This document shows positions 45,002-52,567 of a stretch of 64,000 bases of DNA, in pieces; positions within the stretch are counted from its first letter, which is position 1, and every line of letters starts with the position of its first letter. Origin of the DNA: CAWFXC01 sp963819735. GTDB taxonomy: Bacteria > Actinomycetota > Acidimicrobiia > IMCC26256 > DASPTH01. Location: the NCBI GenBank assembly GCA_963819735.1, contig CAWFXC010000001.1, forward strand, positions 248,001 through 312,000, in the 5' to 3' direction. Made by a program: the position numbers and the translations under genes. The notes under the pieces were generated by a model. That model did not search any database. It saw nothing but the letters and a program-made list of their open reading frames with translations, and was not told the origin of the DNA.

Positions 45002-46461
45002 CCGGCGTGGACATCGTCCAGGTCAAGCGCTTGCGCACGATCGACGCGCTGCGCGACCGACTCGCGGTGCTGGGGATCGACGCCCAGCTCGGCGTCGACG
45101 ACGCCGTCGACCCCCACGGACCGCTCTCCACACCCTTCTCGTTCGTCGACGGCTCAGCCGGCTGGCACTCCGTCGGCAACCGGTTCGCGGTCCTGCCCAT
45201 GGAGGGGTGGGACGCCGAACCCGACGGACGGCCGTCCGAGCTCGTGCGGCGCCGCTGGCGTCGGTTCGGTGAGAGCGGGGCGAAGCTCGTGTGGGGTGGC
45301 GAGGCAGTGGCCGTGAGACACGACGGGCGCGCCAACCCGCGCCAGCTCGTGGTCGATCCGACGACCGTCGATGACCTCGCCGCGTTGCGCGCCGAGCTCG
45401 TCGCCGCACACGTCGCGGCCATCGGGAGCGACGACGGTTTGGTGGTGGGGCTCCAGCTCACGCATTCGGGGCGTTGGTCCCGGCCGGCCGGCGCGTCGCA
45501 GCCACTGATCGCGTACCACCATCCCGTGCTCGACCGACGGATCGCGGCGGACGCCACCCTCGTGCTCTCGGACGACGACCTCGACGAGCTCGTGCAGAAC
45601 TACGTCGAGGCCGCGGCGCTCGCGGCGGACGCGGGCTTCGACTTCGTCGACGTCAAGCACTGCCACGGGTATCTGCTCCACGAACTGCTCGGCGCAGTCG
45701 ATCGTCCGGGCGCCTTCGGCGGGTCGTTCGAACACCGCACCGCGTTCCTCCGACGGACGGTCGAGCGCATCCGGGCGCGCGTCCCTGAGCTCGCGGTCGG
45801 CGTACGACTGTCGGCGTACGACTTCGTGCCCTACGAAGCCGACGCGGACGGCGTCGGCGCTCCGGTGCCGGAAGCCACCGCCGTCGCGCGGTACACGTTC
45901 GGTGGCGACCCGTCGGGCGGCGGCATCGATCTCACCGAGACGCACCACTTCCTCGAGCTCTGCGACCAGCTCGGCATCGGACTCGTGTGCATCACCGCGG
46001 GGAGCCCGTACTACAACCCGCACGTCCAGCGACCCGCCTTCTTCCCTCCCTCCGACGGCTACACCCCACCCGAGGACCCGCTGGTCGGGGCGGCCCGCAT
46101 GATCGCCGCCACCGCCGAGCTGGCGCGCGCGCATCCCGACGTCGCGATCGTCGGCTCCGGGTACTCGTACCTCCAGCAATGGCTTCCCCACGCCGCCCAA
46201 CACTCCGTGCGCTCCCACGGTGCTGCGTCCGTGGGCATCGGCCGCGGAATGCTCAGCTACCCCCACATGCCCACCGATGTCTTGGGCGGCCGCCCGCTCG
46301 AGGCCGCGCGGTTGTGTCGGACGTTCAGCGACTGCACCACGGCACCTCGCAACGGCCTGATCTCCGGCTGCTATCCCCTCGACGACTTCTACAAAGACCT
46401 CCCGGAACGCGCCGAGCTGGCGGCGATCAAGAAGGTGACGCGGAAGCGGACGCGGCGATGA
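44998..46461 (+). CDS. Old-yellow-enzyme-type NADH:flavin oxidoreductase
   Basis: A 487-residue protein with the FMN TIM barrel of the OYE/2,4-dienoyl-CoA reductase group: GLQLTHSGRWSRPAG, FVDVKHCHGYLLHELLG, VGVRLSAYDFVPYEA and the phosphate-binding SVGIGRGMLSYP. No C-terminal Fe-S/FAD half is present, so it is the single-domain type. GTG 44998 overlaps the previous stop. It probably reduces an enone or removes an activated group from an oxidised sugar or aglycone. Confidence 0.85.
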   Translation: MTGVDIVQVKRLRTIDALRDRLAVLGIDAQLGVDDAVDPHGPLSTPFSFVDGSAGWHSVGNRFAVLPMEGWDAEPDGRPSELVRRRWRRFGESGAKLVWGGEAVAVRHDGRANPRQLVVDPTTVDDLAALRAELVAAHVAAIGSDDGLVVGLQLTHSGRWSRPAGASQPLIAYHHPVLDRRIAADATLVLSDDDLDELVQNYVEAAALAADAGFDFVDVKHCHGYLLHELLGAVDRPGAFGGSFEHRTAFLRRTVERIRARVPELAVGVRLSAYDFVPYEADADGVGAPVPEATAVARYTFGGDPSGGGIDLTETHHFLELCDQLGIGLVCITAGSPYYNPHVQRPAFFPPSDGYTPPEDPLVGAARMIAATAELARAHPDVAIVGSGYSYLQQWLPHAAQHSVRSHGAASVGIGRGMLSYPHMPTDVLGGRPLEAARLCRTFSDCTTAPRNGLISGCYPLDDFYKDLPERAELAAIKKVTRKRTRR

Positions 46462-47252
46462 TCGCACCGGGATTGTGCTCGATCACCTTCCGATCGTTGA
46501 CCGCCGACGACGTGATCCGCCTCGCGTGCCGCGCCCGCGTCGACGGCATCGAATGGGGTGCCGACGTCCACGCGCCACCCGGCGGGGGCCCGACGATCGG
46601 CGCCCTCGCCGCCCGCAGCCGTGACGCCGGCCTCGAGGTGGTGTCCTACGGCTCGTACCTCGGCATGGCGCCGCCCGATGGGCCCGACGACGCGGCCGTC
46701 GATGCCGTGCTCGAGACCGCGTCCGCTCTCGGCGCGCCCATGGTGCGCATCTGGACCGAGTTCGGCGTGACGCCGGCTTCGTCCGACGTGGAACGTCGCC
46801 GCGTGACCGAGCGCACCGCCGAGCTGGTCGACCGCATCGCCGATCGCGGCATGCTCGCGGCGCTCGAGTTCCACCCGGCGACGCTGACCGAGACCGCAGC
46901 GTCGGCCAAGAGGCTCCTCGACGCGCTCGGCCGAACGGGGCTCCTCACGCACTGGCAGCCCGATCCCGCACTCCCCCCTCGTGCTGCGCTCGGCGAGCTG
47001 ACCCTCGTGGCGTCACGTCTCGCCCATCTCCACGTCTTCGCGTGGGGCCCGGGGGGCATCGACGATCGCCACCCACTCGCCACGGGCGAACCGCTCTGGG
47101 CTCCGGCGTTGGCGCTCGCCGATCGCGAGGGCACCCCCATCCCGGGTCGGCGGTACGCGCTCTGCGAGTACGTCCGCGACGACGACCCCGAACAGTTCAC
47201 CGCCGACGTGCGCGTCCTTCGTCGTTGGCTCGATGCACTGGAGACCCCATGA
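46458..47252 (+). CDS. Sugar phosphate isomerase/epimerase (xylose isomerase-like TIM barrel)
   Basis: A 264-residue AP_endonuc_2 superfamily protein. GLCSITFRSLTADDVIRLAC, the metal-site LAALEFHPATLTE and LTHWQPDPALPPRAAL are recognisable, with HLHVFAWG near residue 200. Related proteins epimerise keto-sugars or, in C-glycoside pathways, cleave 3-keto-glycosides after a Gfo/Idh enzyme. Overlaps both neighbours by 4 bp. The exact reaction is inferred, not shown. Confidence 0.8.
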   Translation: MIAPGLCSITFRSLTADDVIRLACRARVDGIEWGADVHAPPGGGPTIGALAARSRDAGLEVVSYGSYLGMAPPDGPDDAAVDAVLETASALGAPMVRIWTEFGVTPASSDVERRRVTERTAELVDRIADRGMLAALEFHPATLTETAASAKRLLDALGRTGLLTHWQPDPALPPRAALGELTLVASRLAHLHVFAWGPGGIDDRHPLATGEPLWAPALALADREGTPIPGRRYALCEYVRDDDPEQFTADVRVLRRWLDALETP

Positions 47253-48478
47253 CCGCTGACCCTGCCTCCGACACCGCGCCCTCCGCGTTCCCCGAGGGGT
47301 TCCTCTGGGGTGCGGCGACCGCGCCTCATCAGGTGGAAGGAGGCAACGTCAACTCCGACATGTGGGAGTTGGAGTGGGCGACACCGTCGATCTTCGCCGA
47401 GCCGTCCGGCGATGCGTGCGACCACTACCACCGCTACGCCGACGACATCGCACTCATGGTCGACCTCGGCTTCAACGCCTACCGCTTCGGTGTCGAATGG
47501 GCCCGCATCGAGCCCGAGGAGGGGTACTTCTCGCGCGCGGAGCTCGACCACTACCGCCGCATGTGCGCGACCTGCGTCGAGCACGGCATCACCCCGGTGG
47601 TCACGTACAACCACTTCTCGTTCCCGCGCTGGTTCTCGCGGGACGGCGGCTTCGAAGGAGCCCAGGCCGCCGACCGTTTCGCGCGCTATTCGGCGAAGGT
47701 GACCGAACATCTGGGCGACCTCGTACCGTGGGTCTGCACCATCAACGAGGCGAACCTCATCGCCATGCTGATGGTCACGCGCTTCGCGCCGGTCGCGACA
47801 CGCGACGACACCGGGGGCCTCGTCGCACCGGTCGACGGTCCGCGGTCGTGGCCGTCACCGCGCCTCGACGCGATGACCGCCGCGCACCGGAAGTCGTTCG
47901 ACGCCATCAAGTCGGTCCGCGACGAGATACAGGTCGGATGGTCGCTGGCGCTCGTCGACATGCAGGCGGCCCCCGGGGGCGAGGAACGGCTGGCCGAAAT
48001 GCGCACTGCCGCGCAGCTCGACTGGCTCGACGTATCACGCGACGACGACTGGGTCGCGGTGCAGACCTACTCGCGTGAGTTCGTCGGCCCCGAGGGCATG
48101 CTGCCCGCGCCCGAGGGCGCCCCGACCGCGCTGACCGGATGGGAGATCTACCCCGAGGCGCTCGAGCACACGGTGCGGCTCGCCGCGGAGCGGACGGGCC
48201 GCCCGATCATCGTCACCGAGAACGGACTCGCGACCACCGACGACGACGCGCGGCGCGAGTACACCCACGGCGCGCTCAGCGGTCTCGCTCGTGCCATGGC
48301 CGACGGCATCGACGTGCGCGGGTACCTGCACTGGACGCTGCTCGACAACTTCGAATGGACCTCCGGTTTCAAGATCACGTTCGGCCTCATCGCCTTCGAC
48401 CCCAGGACCTTCGTGCGCACGGTGAAGCCGTCGGCGCGCTGGCTCGGCGAGATCGCCCGCGCCAACACCCTGCGGTGA
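47249..48478 (+). CDS. Beta-glucosidase (GH1)
   Basis: A 409-residue GH1 retaining beta-glycosidase. FPEGFLWGAATAPHQVEG is the N-terminal signature, CTINEANLI carries the acid/base Glu (Ala where NEP is usual), and IIVTENGLAT carries the nucleophile near residue 325. No signal peptide. Last gene of the seven-gene operon; it probably removes the inner beta-glucose exposed after rhamnose removal, as in rutinosides or neohesperidosides (inference). Confidence 0.9.
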   Translation: MTADPASDTAPSAFPEGFLWGAATAPHQVEGGNVNSDMWELEWATPSIFAEPSGDACDHYHRYADDIALMVDLGFNAYRFGVEWARIEPEEGYFSRAELDHYRRMCATCVEHGITPVVTYNHFSFPRWFSRDGGFEGAQAADRFARYSAKVTEHLGDLVPWVCTINEANLIAMLMVTRFAPVATRDDTGGLVAPVDGPRSWPSPRLDAMTAAHRKSFDAIKSVRDEIQVGWSLALVDMQAAPGGEERLAEMRTAAQLDWLDVSRDDDWVAVQTYSREFVGPEGMLPAPEGAPTALTGWEIYPEALEHTVRLAAERTGRPIIVTENGLATTDDDARREYTHGALSGLARAMADGIDVRGYLHWTLLDNFEWTSGFKITFGLIAFDPRTFVRTVKPSARWLGEIARANTLR

Positions 48479-48484
48479 GCTGTA

Positions 48485-48627
48485 TCAGCGGACCCCGAGC
48501 AGCAGCTCGCTGACGAGCTGGTCGAGGCGTTCCAACCCGAGCCCGGGTTGCGCCGAGCGCGACGGGATCGGTCCGGTCCGTGCGGAGCGCGGCGTGCCTC
48601 GGGGACCGGAGTGAACGCGTCGCTCAT
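48485..48627 (-). pseudogene. xylA: Xylose isomerase remnant with a large internal deletion
   Basis: Facing the ROK gene, the minus strand begins MSDAFTPVPE after a GGGTGA ribosome site, like actinobacterial xylose isomerase. It ends, in another frame, LERLDQLVSELLLGVR plus stop, closely matching the XylA C-terminus. The roughly 350 codons between are missing. A divergent xylA is the usual neighbour of a ROK-type xylose repressor, which supports the reading. Confidence 0.55.
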
Positions 48628-48671
48628 GACATCACCCGGAGTTTGTTCGCTGATCGCACTAAGGTCCGGTC

Positions 48672-49856
48672 ATGGTAGCGGGGCCGAAAATCGACCGGCA
48701 GGTGATGCGCGCGCACAACCGTGCCGTGGTCCTCGACGCGGTCCGCCGGTCTGGTCCACTCGCACGCACCGAGGTCGCCCGCCGCACGTCGTTGGCGAAG
48801 CCGACGGTGTCGACGATCGTCGACGAGCTGCTCACCGAGGGCCTCGTGCACGAGGTGGGCGTGGGCAAGAGCACCGCGGCCGGAGGACGTCCACCCACCT
48901 ACCTCGACTTCGATGTGACGCGCGACGCATACGTCGGCGTGCACATCGGCGTCGACGAGACGACGGTCGCAGTCGCCGACGGGCGGGGGACGATCGTGGC
49001 CACACAGAGCCGCCGGTCGGCGACCGGATCGCCGACGCGCTCCCTCGGCCAAGTCAAGGCACTGCTCGATGCTGCGCTGCGCGAGGCGCGCACCTCGCGC
49101 AACACGATCCGGCACGCGACGATCGTCGTGCCCGGCCTGATCGACCGCGAGACCGGGGTGTGCGTCCTCGCACCCAACCTCGGCTGGTCGGACGTGCCCG
49201 TCGCGCAGCGCTTCGGCGACGCGCTCCGGGTACCGGTGACGGTGTGGAACACGCCGCACGCCTCCGCGTTCGCCGAGAGTCGCGCGGGAGCGGCGCGGGA
49301 CGTCGACACGTTCGTCTGGCTCTACGTGGGTCTCGGCGTGGGGAGCGCGATCGTGCAGGACGGAGAGCTCGTGACCGGCGCGCGCGGCTTCGCCGGCGAG
49401 ATCGGGCACTGCCGCGTCGCCGACGACGGACTGCAGTGCCACTGCGGCAAACGCGGGTGCCTGGAGGTGTACACGTCGGCGGAGGCGATCGGGCTGGCGG
49501 CGCGGGCTGCCGGCGTCCCGGCGCGCACGCGGAACCCACGGCTGCACGACGTCGTACGGGCGGCGCGCGAGGGCCACGTGGGAGCCCTCCGGGTGCTCGA
49601 CGATGCCGGCCACATGCTGGGGCTCGGCGCCTCCTATCTCGTCGGCATCCTCAATCCGGAGCTCGTCGTCGTGGGCGGTGAGTCGGCCGAGGCATTCGAC
49701 TTCCTCCTCGAACCGCTCCGAGGTGCGCTCGCCCAGGACGCGCTCGAGGCCGAGCAGGTGCCGGTGGTCGCCAGTGGCGTCGAAGGCGACGCCGCGATCG
49801 CGGGTGCGGTCCTCCTCGCGTTCGAGGCCGGAAGTTCGTCGACGATCGACACATGA
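48672..49856 (+). CDS. ROK family transcriptional regulator (XylR/NagC type)
   Basis: A 394-residue protein with an N-terminal winged helix (LARTEVARRTSLAKPTVSTI) and a C-terminal ROK sugar-kinase-like domain. GFAGEIGHCRV and the zinc motif CHCGKRGCLEVY (about 255-270) are present. The neighbouring xylA remnant suggests that it was a xylose repressor, now perhaps serving the adjacent GH1 operon or orphaned. Its stop overlaps the galE remnant frame. The 45 bp before its ATG would contain the old divergent operator. Confidence 0.87.
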   Translation: MVAGPKIDRQVMRAHNRAVVLDAVRRSGPLARTEVARRTSLAKPTVSTIVDELLTEGLVHEVGVGKSTAAGGRPPTYLDFDVTRDAYVGVHIGVDETTVAVADGRGTIVATQSRRSATGSPTRSLGQVKALLDAALREARTSRNTIRHATIVVPGLIDRETGVCVLAPNLGWSDVPVAQRFGDALRVPVTVWNTPHASAFAESRAGAARDVDTFVWLYVGLGVGSAIVQDGELVTGARGFAGEIGHCRVADDGLQCHCGKRGCLEVYTSAEAIGLAARAAGVPARTRNPRLHDVVRAAREGHVGALRVLDDAGHMLGLGASYLVGILNPELVVVGGESAEAFDFLLEPLRGALAQDALEAEQVPVVASGVEGDAAIAGAVLLAFEAGSSSTIDT

Positions 49857-49981
49857 GTCTGGTCGCAGGAGACGTCGCCGCGACCCTGCTCGGCTGGCGC
49901 GCGTCTCGTGGTCTCGCCGACATGTGCGCCGATCACTGGCGCTGGGAGGCCGCCAACCCCGAGGGCTACCGCTCGAGCTGA
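49853..49981 (+). pseudogene. galE: UDP-glucose 4-epimerase C-terminal remnant
   Basis: A 42-codon frame overlapping the ROK stop ends LLGWRASRGLADMCADHWRW and then EAANPEGYRSS, which is the C-terminus of actinobacterial GalE. The start MSLVAGDVAAT joins a piece of the preceding PGD-VA region to the tail with everything between missing. No Rossmann domain remains. It is a deletion remnant, although it may still be translated. Confidence 0.65.
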
Positions 49982-49991
49982 ACGCGGACGC

Positions 49992-50846
49992 TCAGTCGGA
50001 CCAGGGTTCCTCGTTCCACGCCCGGTCGAGGCCGCGCATCCCGCCGCCCTGCGGGAAGAACTGCCGTTGCGCGTACGCCTCGCGCGCGAGCCCGTGCCCG
50101 AGCTCGTCGAGAAACGCCCGCTTGAAACCCTGCATGAACAACTGGCGCGTGTACCGCAGCACGAGCGGCGGCCGCTGCACGAGCTCGCGGGCGATCTCCC
50201 ACGCACGGTCGACCAGCTGGTCCTGCGGCAGCACCTCGGCGACCACGCCCCAGTCGAGCGCTTCCTGCGCGCTCAACTTCTTGCCCATGAGGAGCATCGA
50301 ACGCGCCCGGTTCGGGCCGACGAGCATGGGCCAGAGCACGTGCGAACCGTCTCCCGGCACCAGACCCCGGGGGAAGTGCGCGAGGTCCTGAAAGTACGCG
50401 GTGTCGGACGCGAGAACGATGTCGGACAACAGGGGAACCTCGGAGTGAATGCTGCACGGACCGTTCACCGCGCTGATGATCGGCACCTCGACCGCCAGCA
50501 CGTTCTCGACGAGCATGCGGCCGTACCACGTCTTCTCGTCGAGCTGCATGAGTCCCTCCTGGCCTTCCATCGCCAGGTAGATCGGCTTGACCGTGCTACC
50601 GCCGGGCGCCGCGCCCCAGTTCGCGTTGTAGTTCTCGCCGGTTCCGGTGTGGATCAGGACCTTGATCTCGCGATCGCCCGCGATGTCGGCGAACACGTCG
50701 GACATGCCGTCGTGCGCCTCCCAGCTCCACACCAGGCTGTCGCCATTCGTGTGGCACTGCATGAAGAGGATGCCGTCCTCCGTCAGCTCGAACGCGAAGT
50801 TCGCGTACCGGTGCTGGTACTCGGTGTACCTCGTACGCTTGGCCAC
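49992..50846 (-). CDS. Crotonase-fold beta-diketone hydrolase, 6-oxocamphor hydrolase-like
   Basis: A 284-residue crotonase-family protein. It resembles Rhodococcus 6-oxocamphor hydrolase along its length (SLVWSWEAHDG, EVPLLSDIVLASDTAYFQD, HFPRGLVPGDGSHVLWP). The residues described for that enzyme (Trp40, His45, His122, His145, Asp154, Glu244) correspond here to Trp40, His45, His134, His157, Asp166 and Glu256, with a constant shift of 12 after an insertion. It should cleave a C-C bond of a cyclic 1,3-diketone (retro-Claisen). Last gene of the minus-strand operon starting at 54888. GTG start. Confidence 0.82.
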   Translation of the reverse strand: MAKRTRYTEYQHRYANFAFELTEDGILFMQCHTNGDSLVWSWEAHDGMSDVFADIAGDREIKVLIHTGTGENYNANWGAAPGGSTVKPIYLAMEGQEGLMQLDEKTWYGRMLVENVLAVEVPIISAVNGPCSIHSEVPLLSDIVLASDTAYFQDLAHFPRGLVPGDGSHVLWPMLVGPNRARSMLLMGKKLSAQEALDWGVVAEVLPQDQLVDRAWEIARELVQRPPLVLRYTRQLFMQGFKRAFLDELGHGLAREAYAQRQFFPQGGGMRGLDRAWNEEPWSD

Positions 50847-50919
50847 TGAGCGCTCCGTCCTTCTTGGTCTCCATTTGGTCGCGCGGCCGCGATGGGTGCC
50901 GCTGCGCTCCCCACATCGT

Positions 50920-51693
50920 TCAGAGGCGCATCACCCAACCACCGTCCACACTGATCGTCTGGCCAGTGATCCAATCGCCGGCACTCGAACAGAGCAGCAA
51001 CAGCGTCCCCACCAGATCCTCCGGTGGTCCTGACTTCTTACCCGGTATCCCTGCTTCGATCGCGGTGCGGATCGGTGAGTCCTTCGGGAGACTGACGTAC
51101 CCGCTCTCCGCCGCGACGAGGCCCGGTGCGATCGCGTTCACGTTGATGCCGCGCGATCCGAGTTCGCTCGCCAGGTTGGCAGTGAGCCCGTGCAGCGCGT
51201 ACTTGGAGATGCCGTAGATGCCGCCGGCCATGAAGGCACCCGCCGACAAGCCATTGATGATTCGGCCACCACCCCGCTCGGTCATCGACGGAAGGACCGC
51301 TTGCGTACACAGGAGCGGGCCCCGGAGGTTGACGTCGATCACCCGATCCCATTCCTCGACAGGCATGTTGCTGAGCCCGTACTTCGGCAGGTCGGTCATG
51401 ATCGCAGCGTTGTTCACGAGGATGTCGATTCCACCGAAGGCGTCGACTGCGCTGCGAGCCATCGCGTGAGCAGACTCGAGGTCAGCGACATCGACGGCGA
51501 CGCCGATCGCGTCGAAGCCTTCTGTTGCGAGATCCGCTGCAGCCTTGGCCGCCGCCGCACCGTTGAGGTCGGCCAGCACCACGGACGCTCCGGCCTCTGC
51601 GAGCGCCCGGCCGTACGCGGTCCCGATGTCGCCGGCACCCCCCGTGATGATCGCCACCTTGCCGCGGAGGTCGAAGAGCTCGGTTGCACCCAT
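50920..51693 (-). CDS. Short-chain dehydrogenase (SDR)
   Basis: A 257-residue classical SDR. TGGAGDIG near residue 17, NNAA near 94, catalytic Ser in INGLSAG and YGISK near 162. AGGAAGG precedes the ATG. It lies between the second SDR and the diketone hydrolase; oxidation of a secondary alcohol made by the P450 to the ketone cleaved by the hydrolase is the likely step. Confidence 0.87.
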   Translation of the reverse strand: MGATELFDLRGKVAIITGGAGDIGTAYGRALAEAGASVVLADLNGAAAAKAAADLATEGFDAIGVAVDVADLESAHAMARSAVDAFGGIDILVNNAAIMTDLPKYGLSNMPVEEWDRVIDVNLRGPLLCTQAVLPSMTERGGGRIINGLSAGAFMAGGIYGISKYALHGLTANLASELGSRGINVNAIAPGLVAAESGYVSLPKDSPIRTAIEAGIPGKKSGPPEDLVGTLLLLCSSAGDWITGQTISVDGGWVMRL

Positions 51694-51778
51694 CAGAGCG
51701 TGTTCCTTCCTGTTGCCCGCCGTCGTACCGTGCCACGTACGAGATCCACGCCCGCGCCGGCGAGCTCATCGCGAGTGG

Positions 51779-52567
51779 TCATGGCGCTCGTCTCGGCAAC
51801 CTCATCTCGGCCGACAGCCGCGTTGCACCGTCAAGCCTGATGACTTCCCCGTTCAGGTAGGGATTGCGAATGATCGCTTCGGCGAGCATGGCGTACTCGT
51901 CGGGTCGGCCCAGTCGCTTCGGAAATGCGACGTCTTGCAAGAGCATCTCCTGGGCTTGTGGTGACGAGAGCCGTGGGGTGACGATCGCGCCCGGGGCGAT
52001 CGCGCACACGCGGACGCCGATGGAAGCCAGGTCGCGCGCCATGGGGAGGACCATCGACACGATGGCGCCCTTGGCCGCCGCGTACGGGACCATGGAGACC
52101 TGTCCGTCGAAGGCACTGATCGAGGCGGTCTGCACGATCACCCCCCGTTGACCGTCGTCGTCTGCGTCGTTTCCCGCGAACGCGGACGCAGCCAGGCGAG
52201 CGAGGTTGAATGGCCCACAGACGTGCAGTTCGAGGTTGGCAAGCAGCGTCTCCTTCGCCATCGGTGAGCCGTCTCGACTCACCAGACGACCGCTCGGTAT
52301 GACGACACCGGTGGCGCTGACCGCGATCGAGAAAGTGCCGAGCGCCTGCGCGACGGAAATGGCCTCGTACACTGCGCCGTCGTCGTTGCTGTCGCCAGTG
52401 ACAGCTGCGACCCCGTTTCCCAGTTCCACCGTGAGCGCGGAAGCCTTCTCCGCATCGGGATCGAGAACTACGACCGCAACGCCCTGCGCGGCGAGACGAC
52501 GAACCGTCGCGCTTCCGAGTCCGCCCGCGCCTCCGGCGATGACCGCAGATCGCCCGTCGAGCTGCAT
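51779..52567 (-). CDS. Short-chain dehydrogenase (HSD10-like SDR)
   Basis: A 262-residue SDR related to 17-beta-HSD type 10. GGAGGLGSA is at about 12-20, the catalytic Ser in QTASISAF and YAAAK near 165 are present, but the usual NNAG is replaced by SATGV. Its start overlaps the stop of the molybdenum hydroxylase gene by one base (TGATG), so the genes are cotranslated. Possibly oxidises the 3-hydroxyacyl or a second alcohol in the same pathway. Confidence 0.83.
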   Translation of the reverse strand: MQLDGRSAVIAGGAGGLGSATVRRLAAQGVAVVVLDPDAEKASALTVELGNGVAAVTGDSNDDGAVYEAISVAQALGTFSIAVSATGVVIPSGRLVSRDGSPMAKETLLANLELHVCGPFNLARLAASAFAGNDADDDGQRGVIVQTASISAFDGQVSMVPYAAAKGAIVSMVLPMARDLASIGVRVCAIAPGAIVTPRLSSPQAQEMLLQDVAFPKRLGRPDEYAMLAEAIIRNPYLNGEVIRLDGATRLSAEMRLPRRAP

